From Chroococcidiopsis thermalis PCC 7203 (GTDB lineage Bacteria; Cyanobacteriota; Cyanobacteriia; Cyanobacteriales; Chroococcidiopsidaceae), in the NCBI RefSeq assembly GCF_000317125.1, contig NC_019695.1:3584336-3648335 (forward strand): DNA of 64,000 bases, read 5' to 3'. Under the pieces are notes generated by a model, which had not been told where the DNA came from, made no database searches, and was given only the letters and a program-made list of their open reading frames with translations. A program made the translations under genes and the position numbers. Each line of letters begins with the position of its first letter. Within the stretch, counting starts at the first letter, position 1. Below, in pieces: positions 55,319-62,519 of this stretch.

Positions 55319-55573
55319 CTATTTACCCCCGCCGTTACCGCCGCCAACGTTACTTGCTAGGTTTCCTACCAGCTCTGCGATAAACGATAGATGGTGGATG
55401 ACAGCGATGTCTACAATTGCATGATAAGCATATTGCGAATCGTTATAACCTTTCTCTGAACCACCCAGCACAGACATAGAATCTGTATCGGTTAGGTCAT
55501 TCAGAAAGCTTTCGGAATCTTGGAATAGATCGAAGCCAGCAGGACGCAGTTCAGAGATTGTGATGTTAGCCAT
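55319..55573 (-). CDS. RiPP precursor peptide A2 (cysteine-free)
   Basis: The product has 84 residues. The leader is MANITISELRPAGFDLFQDS, then ESFLNDLTDTDSMSVLGG, so a GG motif ends it at about residue 38. The predicted core (about 46 aa) starts SEKGYNDSQY, has the hydrophobic middle IVDIAVIHHLSFIAELVG and ends in glycine-rich GGGNGGGK. Ser residues are present for possible dehydration but there is no Cys, so thioether rings cannot form within it. It differs from A3 by only a few residues. AGAGGAATA lies upstream as ribosome site. Confidence 0.85.
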   Translation of the reverse strand: MANITISELRPAGFDLFQDSESFLNDLTDTDSMSVLGGSEKGYNDSQYAYHAIVDIAVIHHLSFIAELVGNLASNVGGGNGGGK

Positions 55574-55674
55574 TTGTTATATTCCTCTCATTTTTCTAGA
55601 GTGATGTGATTCAGCTTTTGCTTGCCTAGTCGTTACATTCATCTAACCCTTAATGCGATGCTTAAAGTAGCAAC

Positions 55675-55754
55675 AAAAAACTGTTATCGGTCAGCCATCC
55701 CATAGGGATGCAGAATAGTGATTTCAGCGTGAAGAATGAATGAACCGATAACAG
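55675..55754 (-). terminator. Large terminator hairpin after precursor A3
   Basis: This is the second copy of the A2 terminator: CTGTTATCGGT pairs with ACCGATAACAG, one base pair shorter, followed by six T. The inner CATCCC/GGGATG hairpin is kept. Confidence 0.75.
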
Positions 55755-55808
55755 GAACTTAGTCGGTGACTAGCTAGTAACTATTGGGACTCAACTCATG
55801 AATCCATT

Positions 55809-56069
55809 CTATTTACCGCCGCCGTTGCCACCACCGCCGCCAACGTTACTTGCTAGGCTTCCTACTAGCTCTGCGATAAACGATAGATGGTGGATGACAG
55901 CGATGTCTACAATTGCATGATAAGCGTATTGCGAATCGTTAAAACCGTTCTCTGAACCGCCCAGCACAGACATAGAATCTGTATCGGTTAGATCGTTGAG
56001 AAAGCTTTCGGAGTCCTGGAATAGATCGAAGCCAGCAGGACGCAGTTCAGAGATTGTGATGTTAGCCAT
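55809..56069 (-). CDS. RiPP precursor peptide A3 (near-identical to A2)
   Basis: The product has 86 residues with the same leader as A2 and a GG cleavage site; the core starts SENGFNDSQY and ends GGGGGNGGGK. Relative to A2 it has K to N, Y to F and N to S changes and two more Gly. It lies in the second copy of a tandem duplication of about 490 bases (offset 489-490) that includes the terminator. No Cys is present. The near-identity suggests recent duplication and maintained function. Confidence 0.85.
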   Translation of the reverse strand: MANITISELRPAGFDLFQDSESFLNDLTDTDSMSVLGGSENGFNDSQYAYHAIVDIAVIHHLSFIAELVGSLASNVGGGGGNGGGK

Positions 56070-56597
56070 TTGTTGTGTTCCTCACCATTTTCTAGAGTAG
56101 TGCGATTCAGCTTTTGCTTGCCTAATCGTTACTTTCAATAATCGAGCAATAACTTTAGAAAATCAAGGGTTGTTAACGGGTTTCTGCGACTTAAAAAGAG
56201 TCTTTCTGTCAGTCTATTTTTGGCGGTTTACATTCAAAATTACGTGTTTTTTTAATTGCTCTGTTAGACATAAATCAGGTAATTGCGTCTACCAATTTTC
56301 TGAATGAGGCTCTTAGAACAACTCAAGAAATAACTTGGTAGATGACATCTTCCCTACCTAAACGCTTTCATACTCCAAGAATATCAATCTGCATAGACTA
56401 AATCAACCATAGGTGGTACTAATACCTACTAATCAGTTCCATTGAGTAGATATTAGAAATCTCGTTGAAATAGAAGTGCTACAGTATTAATGTCAGTATG
56501 AGTATCCCAACTGTAAGTGCAATAGTACTTATTTTTATATTGTAAGTGTTAATTTAATATGTATAATTCAATATTGATTCTATCTTTCTATGATAAA
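56070..56597. other. Upstream region of precursor A3, no gene seen
   Basis: This AT-rich 530-base stretch should hold the promoter of A3. No further leader-like frame was found in it. Confidence 0.45.
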
Positions 56598-56645
56598 AAT
56601 AATGGTTAATTCAAGAGTTTATAAACTCTTGAATTAACCATTATT
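56594..56645 (-). terminator. Perfect 48-bp palindrome, terminator of precursor A4
   Basis: Bases 56598-56645 are a perfect palindrome with no loop: 24 bases beginning AATAATGGTTAATTC and their exact reverse complement. Read on the - strand it is followed by TTTTTATC. It lies 70 bases after the A4 stop codon and so fits a terminator, though it is unusually long. Confidence 0.7.
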
Positions 56646-56714
56646 CATCCTGTTCACCAAATGTCTTAGTTGAGCGCTAGCTTAGCTGTATGTGTTAGGC
56701 GTGAGTCACTAACC

Positions 56715-57026
56715 CTAAGAGTATGCACCGTAAGTTCCATAAACCCTAGAACGTCTGGAACCGTTATCGGAGGTTGGAGTTGTGTTTGTAGAAGAACTCG
56801 ATCCTGTATTTGTAGAAAATTGCTGACCCCAACTATCAAACAACTGCTCCATTTGAGCATCGAAATCTGTAACAAGATCTTCGATGTTTGCTAGTACTGA
56901 AGCAGCAACTGAACCACCTACTACAGCTTCTATTTCTCCAGCCGTTAAGTCGTTAAGAAAGCTGTTGGAGTTTCGGGATAGTTGAGAATCCTCAAAACTC
57001 AGTTCCAATATTGTGATTCTAGCCAT
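56715..57026 (-). CDS. RiPP precursor peptide A4 (divergent, cysteine-free)
   Basis: The product has 103 residues. The leader (MARITILELSFEDSQLSRNS, then FLNDLTAGEIEAVVGG) is clearly related to A2/A3 and ends in GG. The predicted core is 65 residues and different: an acidic helical part (ANIEDLVTDFDAQMEQLFD), then a Ser/Thr/Asn-rich part with STNTGSSSSTNTTPTSD, and a basic/aromatic end RRSRVYGTYGAYS. There are about 18 Ser/Thr and no Cys, an ideal substrate for a Ser/Thr dehydratase. GAGGAAAAACAA precedes the ATG. Confidence 0.8.
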   Translation of the reverse strand: MARITILELSFEDSQLSRNSNSFLNDLTAGEIEAVVGGSVAASVLANIEDLVTDFDAQMEQLFDSWGQQFSTNTGSSSSTNTTPTSDNGSRRSRVYGTYGAYS

Positions 57027-57210
57027 TTGTTTTTCCTCAAGAAAGTACTTCGAAGTAAATTTGAGTGAGATTCAGCCAGAGATTGCTTAATCTTGCTTTC
57101 ATAGTGAAGGATTAAATTGATTAAATCAAGGTTTTAAGACAAATTTTCTAGACGTAACGAAAATAGTTATGTCTCTGAAGTTTGCGAATACTTTAATTTA
57201 GATAGCTATA

Positions 57211-57303
57211 TATAGCAATCCTATTTGATTCATGAACGTGGAGCAGGCTTCTAGCCTGCGGCAGGCTAGAAGCCTACTTTACAAATTATTTAGAACTGCT
57301 ATA
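57211..57303. mobile_element. 93-bp TATAGCA element, complete copy
   Basis: The left end TATAGCAATCCTATTTGA and right end reverse complement TATAGCAGTTCTAAATAA are imperfect inverted repeats. The centre is a strong palindrome, GGCTTCTAGCCTGCGGCAGG with its near complement. It has the same length as the copy at 44431-44523. Confidence 0.75.
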
Positions 57304-57495
57304 TATTTTTTAACTAATTTTTGTTGAATCTGCACGAGCGTACCCTGAATTTAACTTTAGAGTTTTGTCAGTAGCTTAGTTAAGACACTCTTGCTCAAGC
57401 AACCTTATAAACATAGTAGTTTCATCAGCTACTTCTTTAGATATAAGTCAGGCAGATATGTCTCTAAAGTTTGTCAATAGTGTCTATTGCAGTCT

Positions 57496-57592
57496 TATAG
57501 CAATTCTCGGTTGTGTGGATGACATTTGTAGGGGCGCACAGAGAAAGCGCCCCTACCAGACGTGCATTGCATCCAATTGAAAACCGCTACTA
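57496..57592. mobile_element. TATAGCAATTCTCG dispersed element, copy 3
   Basis: It starts TATAGCAATTCTCGGTTGTG, holds TGACATTTGTAGGGGCGCAC and an inverted GCGCCCCTAC. The right end AAAACCGCTA is an imperfect inverse of the left end. Copies 1 and 2 lie at 9506 and 20439. Confidence 0.7.
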
Positions 57593-57869
57593 GGAAAGCT
57601 ATCTTGCAATAAAGAATGGATAGCATGTAACCGCACCATAGAATCTTGCTGAAACCTTGCTGAAACGGCTGAGTTAGGGTTTTAGTAGCAATGGAAAGAT
57701 GCTTGTACGCACTTGCCCAAAACGTAGACGAAGGAAGCATTTAAGCGTTGGCTCAACACCTGCCTTGCTTGATTCTTTTTAGGTAAAGTCGAACAAGCAC
57801 GTACATTTTTGTTCGCCTACTACTCAAGCCTTAGATTCAGCTATCTGCAAAGCCGGTTAAAGTGCAAAG

Positions 57870-58036
57870 TAGTCAATATACTAAGCTCCATTGTTACCCT
57901 AAACACTGAGGTCGGCTTTAGCATCGCCATCATCGTCGGCAGGAACGGGAGCGTCATTAGTATCGCCATATCTGTTGTATGTCGCATCCCAGCTACCATA
58001 ACCGTTGTCAGAGTAGTTGAGATACCAAGCTCCATC
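57870..58036 (-). pseudogene. FG-GAP/VCBS-repeat protein remnant with two Trp-to-stop changes
   Basis: The - strand frame from 58036 reads DGAWYLNYSDNGYGSWDATY and then PADDDGDAKADLSV. A stop TAG (57899-57901) and, six codons later, a second TAG (57881-57883) follow, in GNNGA-stop-YIDY. In FG-GAP/VCBS repeats both positions are Trp, so TGG has become TAG twice. The rest of the gene is missing. Intact relatives are secreted, calcium-binding beta-propeller proteins. Confidence 0.6.
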
Positions 58037-58236
58037 GAGAAGCGTTGCAGGCTTTTGAGTGGTTCGGCTCTGGGAGACCAGTCAAGGTATTGCAGGCAAG
58101 CAAGTGCAGCTCATAGATGCAGTCATAGTGCCGGGATTGTCCAAAATGTTTTTCTCAAGGTAGAAAAAGCTTTCAAGCCCATAAAATACTTATCGATAGT
58201 ACTTGAAAGCTGATAAGACTACTACTGTGACAAATC

Positions 58237-58470
58237 GTGTGGAAATTCTCGCTTCAGAAATTTAAGCAGAGTCTGGGACTGCCGTTTCAAAACCTATTGC
58301 CCCACTCAGAGATTCAAAAAGTCCTCGATGACTTAAAGATTAAATACCGTCGGCGATTGTTTGACCCAGTTGTGACTTTTAATCGCTCGTTTCTGAAAAT
58401 TCACTTATTAAGGTGGAGACACAGCCGTGCAAACAGTTCTGCTGCCTTTCATCTCTTGCACCCGCTCTAG
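58237..58470 (+). pseudogene. IS4-type transposase N-terminal remnant
   Basis: The first 47 residues (KFKQSLGLPFQNLLPHSEIQ, then KVLDDLKIKYRRRLFDPVVT) match the start of cyanobacterial IS4-family transposases. After FDPVVT the sequence departs from the family and soon stops, so the catalytic domain is lost. It is a dead fragment. Confidence 0.65.
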
Positions 58471-58626
58471 CTCGATGATTAACTTTGTAACGTCAAGGTG
58501 AAATTGCATCACCTAATCCCTGTGTGAGTTGAATTTAAAAATTCAACAGCGCGCGTCGCGATCGAAACACCAATAGCCTAACACGTTTCAGTGTCCGTAC
58601 TCGCGATCGACAATAGGCTATCGACA

Positions 58627-59409
58627 TTACAGTGCAACTAAAAGCGCAGAATATATACTTGCACCGAGGGCAAAAGCCCAGAAGCGACTTTGGCGTTCTT
58701 CTGGGAGTTCTTCTTTCAAAACATTAAGTACAATTCCTCCGGCGAGAAAAGCAAAGAGTAACGCGATCGCCGCCTCAGACAGTTGAGTTCCCAGCCCGAT
58801 CGCCCAACCACAAATAATTGCTGCTGCCAGTATCCAGCGACCAGTTTTTTCATAGGTACGCTGGTGATGTTCGCGTAATCCATTGTCATTGACTATGAAA
58901 TGCAAAGCCATTGCCATAAAGAAAAACCATAAACTTTGAACTCTTGGTTCCTCTCGATGCAAGAGCAGATAGCCAATTAAGGCATTGTAGAGAGCAAACG
59001 AGGCAATATGCACCCAGAAAACACCCGATGAAGCAACATCTCCCCTACCTGCTTTGCGGTTGCGCTGGCGCGATACTTTAGCAACCCGTTCTAAGCCATA
59101 AAACACGGCTAATCCTAATAGTGCTAAAAGATATACGTGATGTTCTAGAAATAATAGTGCCTTGCCTACCGTACCTTTAACTGTCTCCTGTGCCTGACTC
59201 AATTCGGGCAAGATATGGACGAAGACATAGGCAACTGAAACACCGCCACTTACAGACAGCCAAATACTACGAGGAGTTCTTTCGAGAAAGCGGAGTTTAC
59301 TGGAAAACAGATGCACTAGAGCCAAAATCAGGGCAAATAGTGCCGATAACCAAACAAGATTAAAATTAGATGTTGATGGCTCGGCAACTGCAAACAAAAT
59401 TCTAAACAT
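58627..59409 (-). CDS. Polytopic membrane protein, ZIP-like
   Basis: This 260-residue protein has about eight hydrophobic segments. It includes SGGVSVAYVFVHILPELSQA, which resembles the ZIP metal-transporter block with H, P and E on a helix, and conserved-looking histidines in MALHFIVNDNGLREHHQ. ZIP transporters move zinc or iron into the cell, but the second metal-binding helix is not typical. It may therefore be a distant family member without transport function. It stands alone. Confidence 0.7.
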   Translation of the reverse strand: MFRILFAVAEPSTSNFNLVWLSALFALILALVHLFSSKLRFLERTPRSIWLSVSGGVSVAYVFVHILPELSQAQETVKGTVGKALLFLEHHVYLLALLGLAVFYGLERVAKVSRQRNRKAGRGDVASSGVFWVHIASFALYNALIGYLLLHREEPRVQSLWFFFMAMALHFIVNDNGLREHHQRTYEKTGRWILAAAIICGWAIGLGTQLSEAAIALLFAFLAGGIVLNVLKEELPEERQSRFWAFALGASIYSALLVAL

Positions 59410-59548
59410 GTGTTGTTAAAGTCATTTTCCTCAGATCTGAGAGCGCAAATCACCTGCATTGCAAGTCATTTCTTTCTTCAGGCTGAGCTGGTTGGCAAAA
59501 TATTGCTTCTGCCAATGAGAGGATTTTGCAGCGATCGCCACTTGCGAT

Positions 59549-59825
59549 CTAAAGCACTTTCATCACTGTATGATATCGCCGTTCAATATCTTTTCGATTC
59601 AACTCCTGGGAAACGGCTTCGCAACTGTCGTGCAAAATCATGTCGGCGTGGCGGCGTAGTGCCGCACGGTCTTTTTCATTTTGGGTGTAACGCGCAATAT
59701 TGGCGTAGTGACAGCAGCAGTGGGCGCGCCATACTTTCTGTATCTGTTGGTGTGTCGCCGTCAGTAATCGTTAACAAGTGCCAGTGGGGGTGAGTAGAAT
59801 GATAATGTTCCCAGAGGACATGCTC
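59549..59825 (-). pseudogene. Frameshifted gene remnant
   Basis: On the - strand one frame reads EHYHSTHPHWHLLTITDGDT and then loses sense. From about 59730 another frame reads HYANIARYTQNEKDRAALRR to SQELNRKDIERRYHTVMKVL, ending with a TAG at 59549-59551. Together they look like one gene broken by a frameshift. I cannot name the family; the HPHWH block would suit a metal-binding or replication protein, but this is speculation. Confidence 0.35.
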
Positions 59826-60350
59826 TTACGGTTTGACGATCGTTGCCGACCAGACGCGGTCGAAAGAAACTCCAGCTTGGTGCTGAGCTTCCCGAATGGA
59901 CTGGGTATCAGGTGCGTTCAATTCGCAAATAACGCGGGTGCGATCGAGCGACAGGTAAGATCGCACCCACTCAATTCCTCGGTGGGCGTAACAGCTTAAG
60001 GTTCTACTGCTGATTTTGTTCCACTCCTCCTGCTCGAACGGGGGATAGGTGCTTTCAATCACCTTGAGCATTGATGGATTGCGCCGTGGTTGAATGTCCT
60101 GTGGCTGAATCAATTCCCCAGCCCAGATCCGACTAAATATGCCGCCACCTTTGCGATAGGATTCTCGGACAGATTCTATATCGGGGGCATCAAAAGTACA
60201 GATTGCTCGCAGGCGATCGCGCGATAGCAGTGAATAACGCCACGTCACATTGCGTTCTGCCAAGCAAGCCAAGACTCGAAGATTGGTATCAGTCGGTGAT
60301 TCTGGGGTGAGAGGGGAATCTGCAAGGGTTTCCACGATCGCAAGCGACAT
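59826..60350 (-). CDS. Protein with two tandem DUF4242-like domains
   Basis: The 174 residues consist of two similar halves. Each has a histidine or asparagine strand and the block RLRAICTFDAPDIESVRESY or RTRVICELNAPDTQSIREA, followed by a Gly-rich turn and a RIWAGELI or RVWSATIV strand. This is the DUF4242 ferredoxin-like fold, reported as a nickel-binding protein in some species. It is soluble, and the role is unknown. Confidence 0.75.
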   Translation of the reverse strand: MSLAIVETLADSPLTPESPTDTNLRVLACLAERNVTWRYSLLSRDRLRAICTFDAPDIESVRESYRKGGGIFSRIWAGELIQPQDIQPRRNPSMLKVIESTYPPFEQEEWNKISSRTLSCYAHRGIEWVRSYLSLDRTRVICELNAPDTQSIREAQHQAGVSFDRVWSATIVKP

Positions 60351-60504
60351 AACAACTTTGATGAGATGATTTAAATTGAGGCAGCAGGTCGTAACAATTC
60401 GATCGCCTGAAGAATTTCTTCATCCGATATAAGTTTTTCCCGATCCTTTCGGTTCAATTAATATGTAGAGAACTTTCTGCATATTTCATCTAGGCTCGAA
60501 CTTA

Positions 60505-60798
60505 CTAACAATATACGGCTACATCTTCACCGCATTTATCTGCCAAATAGGACAAGCACTTGAAGCGTAGACCAATTATTTGTTCGTAGAAAGGGTTCAA
60601 TTTGCATAGAGGCGGAATTCGGAAAATAGTGCGATCGCAAAGTTTGATTTCTCGCTCAAAGGGACAACGAGCAGGGATCGTCATGCACAGCAATCGAGCT
60701 AGATTGGAGTTATGAATTTCAATAGAGTCAAGCCATTGGCATGGCGATCGCAATAGATTACATTTGAAATGAGTTAAGCTGATAGTAAAGCCAGACAT
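60505..60798 (-). CDS. Mo-dependent nitrogenase C-terminal domain protein, copy 2
   Basis: The 97-residue paralogue of the gene at 31366-31653 keeps all main blocks: CQWLDSIEIHN, MTIPARCPFEREIKL, IPPLCKLNPFYEQIIGLRFK and LADKCGEDVAVYC. No nif genes are near. Its upstream region carries a sequence block shared with the region upstream of the HetZ-related gene. Confidence 0.8.
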   Translation of the reverse strand: MSGFTISLTHFKCNLLRSPCQWLDSIEIHNSNLARLLCMTIPARCPFEREIKLCDRTIFRIPPLCKLNPFYEQIIGLRFKCLSYLADKCGEDVAVYC

Positions 60799-61129
60799 TT
60801 GTTGTGACCTCTGGTTATTTTCAAGTCGAAGTAATTATTATAGTTTTTAGCAACCCTTCTACTTACTAAGTTAATTTATAATTTTATATTTGTCGTTACA
60901 GAAATTCTCTGGAATTTCATAAATAAATCTCAGAAAAATACAGGTTGACTAACTAAAACTTTGAGAAGCGATCGCGCTTAATTTAAAGAAACTCTAAGCT
61001 CGGTAGTAATATCTGCTGCTAAAATCTCTGGTAATCTCAGGTAATAAACTAGAGGAGTCGTAGGGGCGCACAACCGTACGTCCCTAAAAAAATCGAACAT
61101 TAATTCTGAATTCTCCAATCTTCTGTCTC
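60799..61129. other. Leader region with shared block and repeat fragment
   Basis: This holds the shared upstream block (60888-61043) described separately and, at 61058-61086, a fragment of the GTAGGGGCGCA repeat. A short frame at 60978-61175 overlaps the HetZ-related gene and looks like chance. Confidence 0.5.
61019..61043 (-). promoter_or_regulatory. 25-bp exact direct repeat, copy 1
   Basis: The phrase GCTAAAATCTCTGGTAATCT followed by CAGGT occurs identically at 62479-62503. The copies lie upstream of the Mo-nitrogenase-domain gene (60798) and of the HetZ-related gene (62062) respectively, and could be shared regulatory elements. Confidence 0.55.
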
Positions 61130-62062
61130 CTATTTTCTGTTTCCTTTTTGAAAAAGCCTCGTAGCGTGATAGCAAACTTTTTCTCGCAATCGGTAAACAT
61201 CTTTAGCGGTCAAATTTAACTGAGAAGCGATCGCTTGCTGCGATTGTCCTTGGAGGTATAAATTTAACCATTGAACAGCTGAATGTCCCAACTTTTGTTC
61301 TAGATATTGAGATAGCTGCTGTTTAACTTCATCCCGCTCGCTCTGTTGCGCTGCGGCTTCTTCTTGTTCCTTGTATTGCCCGATCGCTTGTACATCTAGC
61401 AAGTTGAAGCTGCGATCGCTATCTTCAGTAGGAATTTGAGCAAAAACAATCCGAATCTCACTGTTGTTCGGTACTTGCGTCACTCCTCCTGGTGCATAGC
61501 GACGCATATAGTTGATGAAGCGATAGACAATCAGCGGTTGATTGCGAACTGGTCGCAAACAGTATTCTTCGATCGCAGTAAATAGTAAGGCGTTTCGCAA
61601 GCGAAGGTCATCAGTACATTCAGCGATCGCTGTTATTTGCTGTTGTAGGTAACAATCGCGTTGCAGTAAATCTTGCAAAAACTCTTGCAATACTTCGCTA
61701 ATTTGACAACGACGATCGCGACCCAGAGCCACCATCATGCGGATTTTATTTTGCAGCACGACTAAGCTACCCAAGCGGGTCAAGAGGCGGCGATAGCCCT
61801 GTTCTGGTGCTTGTCCTAAGTAACGATTCTGCAAAATCCGGTAGCGGTAAGCTATCCCTTGCTGTACGAGTTTAAACTGCTCTGAGTCTAAATGTTCCAA
61901 ACGGTTTCCCAGTAGCCAGCAGACAATACTCTCTTTGGTAGCCACACTGCTATTAGGATAGTCAAATGCCAACTGCCATTGCCAAATCTGAGCTAGATCT
62001 TTGAGCGCGATCCCTTGGCTGGGATCGAATTTTGGTTCTAAAGGTAATGTGACAACTTGCAT
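61130..62062 (-). CDS. HetZ-related protein
   Basis: The 310 residues have the layout of HetZ-related proteins: ESIVCWLLGNRLEHLDSEQF, the block GIAYRYRILQNRYLGQAPEQ, NKIRMMVALGRDRR, RLRNALLFTAIEEYCLRPVR and the C-terminal helix-turn-helix-like LYLQGQSQQAIASQLNLTAK followed by VYRLREKVCYHATRLF. HetZ controls early heterocyst development in filamentous species and binds DNA; relatives occur in non-heterocystous cyanobacteria with unknown role. The first helix-turn-helix-like end suggests a transcription regulator. Confidence 0.75.
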   Translation of the reverse strand: MQVVTLPLEPKFDPSQGIALKDLAQIWQWQLAFDYPNSSVATKESIVCWLLGNRLEHLDSEQFKLVQQGIAYRYRILQNRYLGQAPEQGYRRLLTRLGSLVVLQNKIRMMVALGRDRRCQISEVLQEFLQDLLQRDCYLQQQITAIAECTDDLRLRNALLFTAIEEYCLRPVRNQPLIVYRFINYMRRYAPGGVTQVPNNSEIRIVFAQIPTEDSDRSFNLLDVQAIGQYKEQEEAAAQQSERDEVKQQLSQYLEQKLGHSAVQWLNLYLQGQSQQAIASQLNLTAKDVYRLREKVCYHATRLFQKGNRK

Positions 62063-62519
62063 TTGTGACTCCTGGCGTTGCTGAAAGGGTAATGATGATT
62101 TCGCTAGAATAAAGAATACGCCTCAACTCCAGCTCCAATTGCTACGGTCAAGAACGGGCAGCGTCAAGGCAGGCAGTGTTACAAATGCAAGCTGCGCGAT
62201 CGCCAGCTCTCAAATGAGAGTTATATTTATTGCTAGAACTCTTGCAGATGATCTACTGCAAACTTACCTTTTTAGAGGCTGTTGCTGCATACCTTTCGTT
62301 CATTAATGTAATTTGATAGATTGTATTTGTCATTACAGGAAATCTCTGGACTTGCTTGAGTCCTAATCTTAGGACAACAGAGATATCGACCGATACTTAC
62401 GGATCGGCGATCGCAGTTGAAAAGCTGCAAGTGGTTGCTGTTTTGAGGAACTTGAAATTCTTAAGGAAACCTTGAGGAGCTAAAATCTCTGGTAATCTCA
62501 GGTTGACTTTTGTTTGTCC
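62063..62519. other. Leader region of the HetZ-related gene
   Basis: No gene was seen. It carries the second copy of the shared block: TTGTATTTGTCATTACAGGA (about 62324) and the exact 25-mer at 62479-62503. On the - strand these lie 260-440 bases upstream of the HetZ-related start. Confidence 0.5.
62479..62503 (-). promoter_or_regulatory. 25-bp exact direct repeat, copy 2
   Basis: It is identical to 61019-61043. It lies between the REC-PAS-PAS gene and the HetZ-related gene. Confidence 0.55.

Noticed and set aside
57809-58213. 134-codon + strand frame
   Set aside because: It is antisense to the FG-GAP pseudogene and rich in I, V and S by reflection of the D/G-rich repeat.
60978-61175. 65-codon - strand frame overlapping the HetZ-related gene
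   Set aside because: It crosses the shared 25-mer and the GTAGGGGCGCA repeat; no protein features.
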